From Candidatus Bathyarchaeota archaeon (lineage in GTDB: Archaea > Thermoproteota > Bathyarchaeia > Bathyarchaeales > Bathyarchaeaceae): DNA of 16,555 nt. A model generated the notes under the pieces. It was not told the DNA's origin. It made no database searches and was given only the letters and a program-made list of their open reading frames with translations. The position numbers and the translations under genes were made by a program. Location of the stretch: assembly GCA_014859755.1 (NCBI GenBank), contig JACUTO010000017.1, positions 1 through 16,555 on the forward strand, given 5' to 3'. Of the stretch, positions 14,137-16,555 are shown in pieces. Position 1 is the first letter of the stretch. Each line of letters opens with the position of its first letter.

Positions 14137-15810
14137 ATGTCTCCTGAGCTGAGAAGTAGAAACGTGTACGGCGGAATAGAAGGCTACATGGCAAGAACCT
14201 TACTTAAGGCATGCGGCTTTACCGACGAAGAAATCGATCGACCACTGGTGGCGGTGGTTAACAGCTGGACCAACATTGTACCGGGACACGTGCATCTTGA
14301 CAAAGTGGCAGAGGCTGTTGAAGCCGGAATAAGAACTGCAGGGGGCACACCGCTTCAATTTCACACAATCGCAGTTTGCGATGGTATAGCGATGGGACAT
14401 GAGGGCATGAGATACCCTCTTCCGAGCAGGGACATAATAACAGCTTCGATAGAAATTATGGTAGAAGCGCACAAACTTGACGGCATGGTTCTGATAGGCT
14501 CCTGCGACAAGATAGTTCCGGGGATGCTGATGGCAGCGGCTCATCTTGACATTCCAGCAATCGTCGTCAACGGAGGACCTATGCTTCCAGGATATTACAA
14601 GGGGCAGAAATTAACGGGGTCAAAGGGATTAGAACTCATGTTTCTAAACATGTTGCTCCCATCGGAACAAACGATGAAAGAAGCAACGGAGTTGTCTGAT
14701 TACGTATGCCCGGGTGCCGGATCTTGTCAAGGCATGTACACGGCGAATACGATGGGATGCATAACTGAAGCGCTCGGGATGTCATTACCCGGATCCGCTA
14801 CGATTCCCGCAGTTTACGCAAGAAGATTGAGGGTAGCTAAACAGTCGGGAATGCAAATAATGAAGCTGATAGAAGAAGACATCAGACCTCACGACATCAT
14901 GGTTTATGAGGCGTTCGAAAACGCTATCCGAGTAGACATGGCGTTAGGAGGATCTACGAATACAGTCCTTCATCTCCCTGCGATTGCAGCGCAGTTAGAA
15001 ATAGAGCTACCTCTGGAGTTACTGGACAAACTCAGCAGAGAGACGCCACATCTTTGCAATATGGATCCCGCTGGACCATACACGGTGAAGGATCTCGACG
15101 AGGCTGGGGGAATACCTGCGGTGCTTAAAGAATTGGGAGATCATATTCATCAAGATGCGCTAACCGTTACTGGAAAAACTCTCGGAGAAAACGTGAAAGA
15201 CGCCGCCGTGTTAAACAGAGAAGTAGTTAGACCGAAAGACAACCCCGTTCACAAAGAAGGTGGAATTGCAATCTTAAAGGGAACATTAGCACCTGAAGGC
15301 GCAGTGGTTAAACAGTCTGCAGTTGATCCGAAAATGCTGAAGTTTGAAGGCCCCGCCAAGGTCTTCGACGCCGAAGAAGACGCGTTAAAAGCAATCATGA
15401 AACAGGAAATAAATCTCGGAGAGGTCATCGTGATAAGGTACGAGGGGCCAAAGGGAGGGCCCGGAATGAAGGAGATGCTCAAGCCGACCGCTGCTTTGGT
15501 GGGAACAGGGCTTGGAAGTGAAGTTGCGTTGGTCACAGACGGCAGATTTTCGGGTGCTACCAGGGGACCATGCATAGGACACGTGACTCCGGAAGCTATG
15601 GATGGAGGACCCATAGCGGCGGTGAAAGACGGGGATGTTATTTCGATAGACATAGCGAACCGCAGGGTCGACCTGAAGATTCCGGAAGAAGAATTGCGGG
15701 AACGATTGAGACGATGGAGACCTCCGGAGCCAAAAGTTAAGAAGGGAATCTTAGCCGCCTATTCAAAGATCGTTAAGCCCACTTCTAGAGGCGCAGGATT
15801 TCTGTTCTAA
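14137..15810 (+). CDS. ilvD: dihydroxy-acid dehydratase (557 aa)
   Basis: Dehydrates 2,3-dihydroxy-isovalerate and 2,3-dihydroxy-3-methylvalerate to the 2-keto acids in valine, isoleucine and leucine synthesis, using an Fe-S cluster and Mg. Numbering from the ATG: NSWTNIVPGH at 42-51; CDGIAMGHEGM from Cys81; GSCDKIVPGM with Cys123 as cluster ligand and Lys125 as the usual carbamylated lysine; CPGAGSCQGMYTANTM with ligand Cys197; GGSTNT at 271-276; and GRFSGATRG with Ser472, the expected catalytic base. The position that is Cys in plant-type [2Fe-2S] enzymes (TPCN) is Gly here (VPGH), as in E. coli IlvD. ATG 14137 has GGTG (14124-14127) nine bases upstream; a GTG at 14125 lies inside that SD and would add four residues. 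Length is normal. No other ilv or leu gene is in the window. Confidence 0.96.
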   Translation: MSPELRSRNVYGGIEGYMARTLLKACGFTDEEIDRPLVAVVNSWTNIVPGHVHLDKVAEAVEAGIRTAGGTPLQFHTIAVCDGIAMGHEGMRYPLPSRDIITASIEIMVEAHKLDGMVLIGSCDKIVPGMLMAAAHLDIPAIVVNGGPMLPGYYKGQKLTGSKGLELMFLNMLLPSEQTMKEATELSDYVCPGAGSCQGMYTANTMGCITEALGMSLPGSATIPAVYARRLRVAKQSGMQIMKLIEEDIRPHDIMVYEAFENAIRVDMALGGSTNTVLHLPAIAAQLEIELPLELLDKLSRETPHLCNMDPAGPYTVKDLDEAGGIPAVLKELGDHIHQDALTVTGKTLGENVKDAAVLNREVVRPKDNPVHKEGGIAILKGTLAPEGAVVKQSAVDPKMLKFEGPAKVFDAEEDALKAIMKQEINLGEVIVIRYEGPKGGPGMKEMLKPTAALVGTGLGSEVALVTDGRFSGATRGPCIGHVTPEAMDGGPIAAVKDGDVISIDIANRRVDLKIPEEELRERLRRWRPPEPKVKKGILAAYSKIVKPTSRGAGFLF

Positions 15811-15842
15811 ATTCCTCTCTGTACTTGGTGCGCGAGAGCAGA

Positions 15843-15900
15843 ATAGTAAAATATCTCGATCTGTCTATTGGTTTGATGCGCGCGTTTTGATTGAAGGGGG
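15843..15900 (+). promoter_or_regulatory. putative promoter, GCGCGCG element and SD of the ferritin-like gene
   Basis: The gap after ilvD contains TAGTAAAATATC (15845-15856), a TATA-like element. About 25 bases later comes TGCGCGCG (15877-15884), at the expected transcription start. A GGGGG SD-like run (15896-15900) lies five bases before the ATG at 15906. The GCGCGCG stretch recurs upstream of ilvD and after this gene. Confidence 0.4.
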
Positions 15901-15905
15901 AAGCG

Positions 15906-16370
15906 ATGGCTCATTGGACGGTTGAGATGGTTTTGAATAGGGTCCTCGCGATGGAAAATCAGTCCTACGGTTTGTACGTCTGGGCGAGGGACAGAGCGTT
16001 GAGTTCTGATGCGAAGACGCTGTTGAAAGAGCTGGCTGAAGAGGAGCTTAGTCATAAAGAAAAGATATCTGAGGTTCTGAAAAATAGAGAAAGAATCTCG
16101 GAGATAGGTTCAGGCGTAGAGAAGGTCGAGAACCTGAAAATAGTCGACTGGTTGGAAGACACGAAGCTTTCTGAAGATGCCACATACCAAGAGATTCTGA
16201 TATTTGCAGGTAAACGTGAAAAGGAGACCTATGAATATTATCGGGAACTTTCACAGAGGTTTGGAGAGAACGAAGTTGGCAAATTGTTCTCCAAACTCGC
16301 CCAAGAAGAACTAAAACACAAAAACAGAATTGAAAGAGAATATGATCAATACGTGCTTCAAGAGATGTAG
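15906..16370 (+). CDS. ferritin-like / rubrerythrin-like diiron protein (154 aa, COG1633-like)
   Basis: A four-helix-bundle carboxylate-bridged diiron protein without the C-terminal rubredoxin domain of classical rubrerythrin. Candidate ligands are Glu17 in helix 1 (AMENQSYGLY), Glu47 and His50 in the ExxH of helix 2 (AEEELSHKEKI), Glu105 or Glu107 in helix 3 (GKREKETYEYY), and Glu135 and His138 in the second ExxH (LAQEELKHKNRI). The likely role is handling of peroxide, oxygen or iron in an anaerobe's cytoplasm; no signal peptide is seen. I chose the ATG at 15906, five bases after a GGGGG run; a TTG at 15891 would add five residues and has no SD. The gene follows ilvD by 95 bases and has its own promoter candidate, so it may be transcribed separately. 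Some family members have other substrates, so the exact activity is open. Confidence 0.88.
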   Translation: MAHWTVEMVLNRVLAMENQSYGLYVWARDRALSSDAKTLLKELAEEELSHKEKISEVLKNRERISEIGSGVEKVENLKIVDWLEDTKLSEDATYQEILIFAGKREKETYEYYRELSQRFGENEVGKLFSKLAQEELKHKNRIEREYDQYVLQEM

Positions 16371-16555
16371 GCGCTCGCTAGCAGTGATAGTTTACAGAAG
16401 AAAACCCTGAATATGGTTGCGCGCGCCTATTTCCTCAGTGCTTGGCAGTTCATGTGAGGTTGATGTGGAATCTGCGTGTTGTTATTTCTACACCACAGAA
16501 AACAACAACAACCACTACTTCTAAGCTGAGTGTTTTGGGGGTGGGCAGCTGATCC
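16371..16555. other. terminal intergenic stretch without a recognised gene
   Basis: These 185 bases to the window edge carry a third GCGCGCGC (16419-16426) and a short AAC-repeat tract near 16500-16512. A 29-codon frame from an ATG at 16463 contains a run of six Thr; I do not consider it a gene. No tRNA cloverleaf is evident. The stretch may contain the promoter of a gene to the right. Confidence 0.4.

Noticed and set aside
16463..16552. A 29-codon plus-strand frame with a run of six Thr (ATG at 16463, GAGGT upstream).
   Set aside because: Very short, low complexity from an ACA/ACC/ACT tract, and no recognisable domain; more likely chance in intergenic DNA.
16538..16555. G-rich end of the window (GGGGGTGGGCAGCTG) considered as a tRNA 5' end.
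   Set aside because: No D-loop consensus can be assembled before the window ends, and the acceptor cannot be checked.

Overview
The window reads as archaeal chromosome, possibly from an uncultivated Thermoproteota/Bathyarchaeia-like lineage; the phylum is a guess. Evidence for Archaea is a methanogen-type homocysteine biosynthesis cluster, an XRE-CBS regulator of the archaeal COG3620 type, an ADP-forming acyl-CoA synthetase alpha subunit, TATA-like promoter elements, and Shine-Dalgarno sequences of the GGTG/GGAGG type placed before GTG, TTG and ATG starts. Coding density is high. I see no tRNA, rRNA, CRISPR array, insertion sequence or prophage gene.

Layout. (1) 1-1923: the 3' 60% of carB, with a sequence signature closer to the eukaryotic CAD type than to E. 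coli. (2) 2014-4043, plus strand: a DrrA-like ABC ATPase with its ABC-2 permease. (3) 4052-6618, minus strand: a regulator (HTH plus two CBS domains), a NatA-like ATPase and a NatB-like permease, forming a second ABC exporter that ends tail-to-tail with the first. (4) 6619-6834: a divergent control region with an inverted repeat next to the regulator's TATA box and a strong SD for the gene to the right. (5) 6835-9376, plus strand: a compact operon of the homocysteine-forming DUF39/COG1900-CBS protein, a NIL-domain 2x[4Fe-4S] ferredoxin and a UPF0280/COG2122 protein. (6) 9360-13878, minus strand: ADP-forming acyl-CoA synthetase alpha subunit, an MFS carboxylate-type transporter and an amidase-signature hydrolase, separated by promoter-sized gaps. 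(7) 14137-16370, plus strand: ilvD (branched-chain amino acid synthesis) and a ferritin-like/rubrerythrin-like diiron protein, followed by 185 bases without a convincing gene.

How they fit together. Region 5 is the strongest functional unit: sulfide-dependent conversion of aspartate semialdehyde to homocysteine, as described in Methanosarcina, feeding methionine and SAM. The divergent regulator has CBS domains, and so does the DUF39 protein; CBS pairs of the MJ0100 type bind SAM/MTA, so sensing of adenosyl ligands is a reasonable inference here. Region 6 could release, move and activate carboxylic acids, but the genes are not tightly linked and the acyl-CoA synthetase beta subunit is not in the window.

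The most notable points are: the DUF39 gene has a conserved N-terminus and a strong SD upstream of its first ATG but no ATG/GTG/TTG there; the CAD-like carB; a palindromic operator candidate at the regulator promoter; a TGCGCGCG motif found only in three intergenic sites around ilvD and the ferritin-like gene; and two very short SD-preceded or leader-type ORFs. I did not find a clearly new defence or mobile system.
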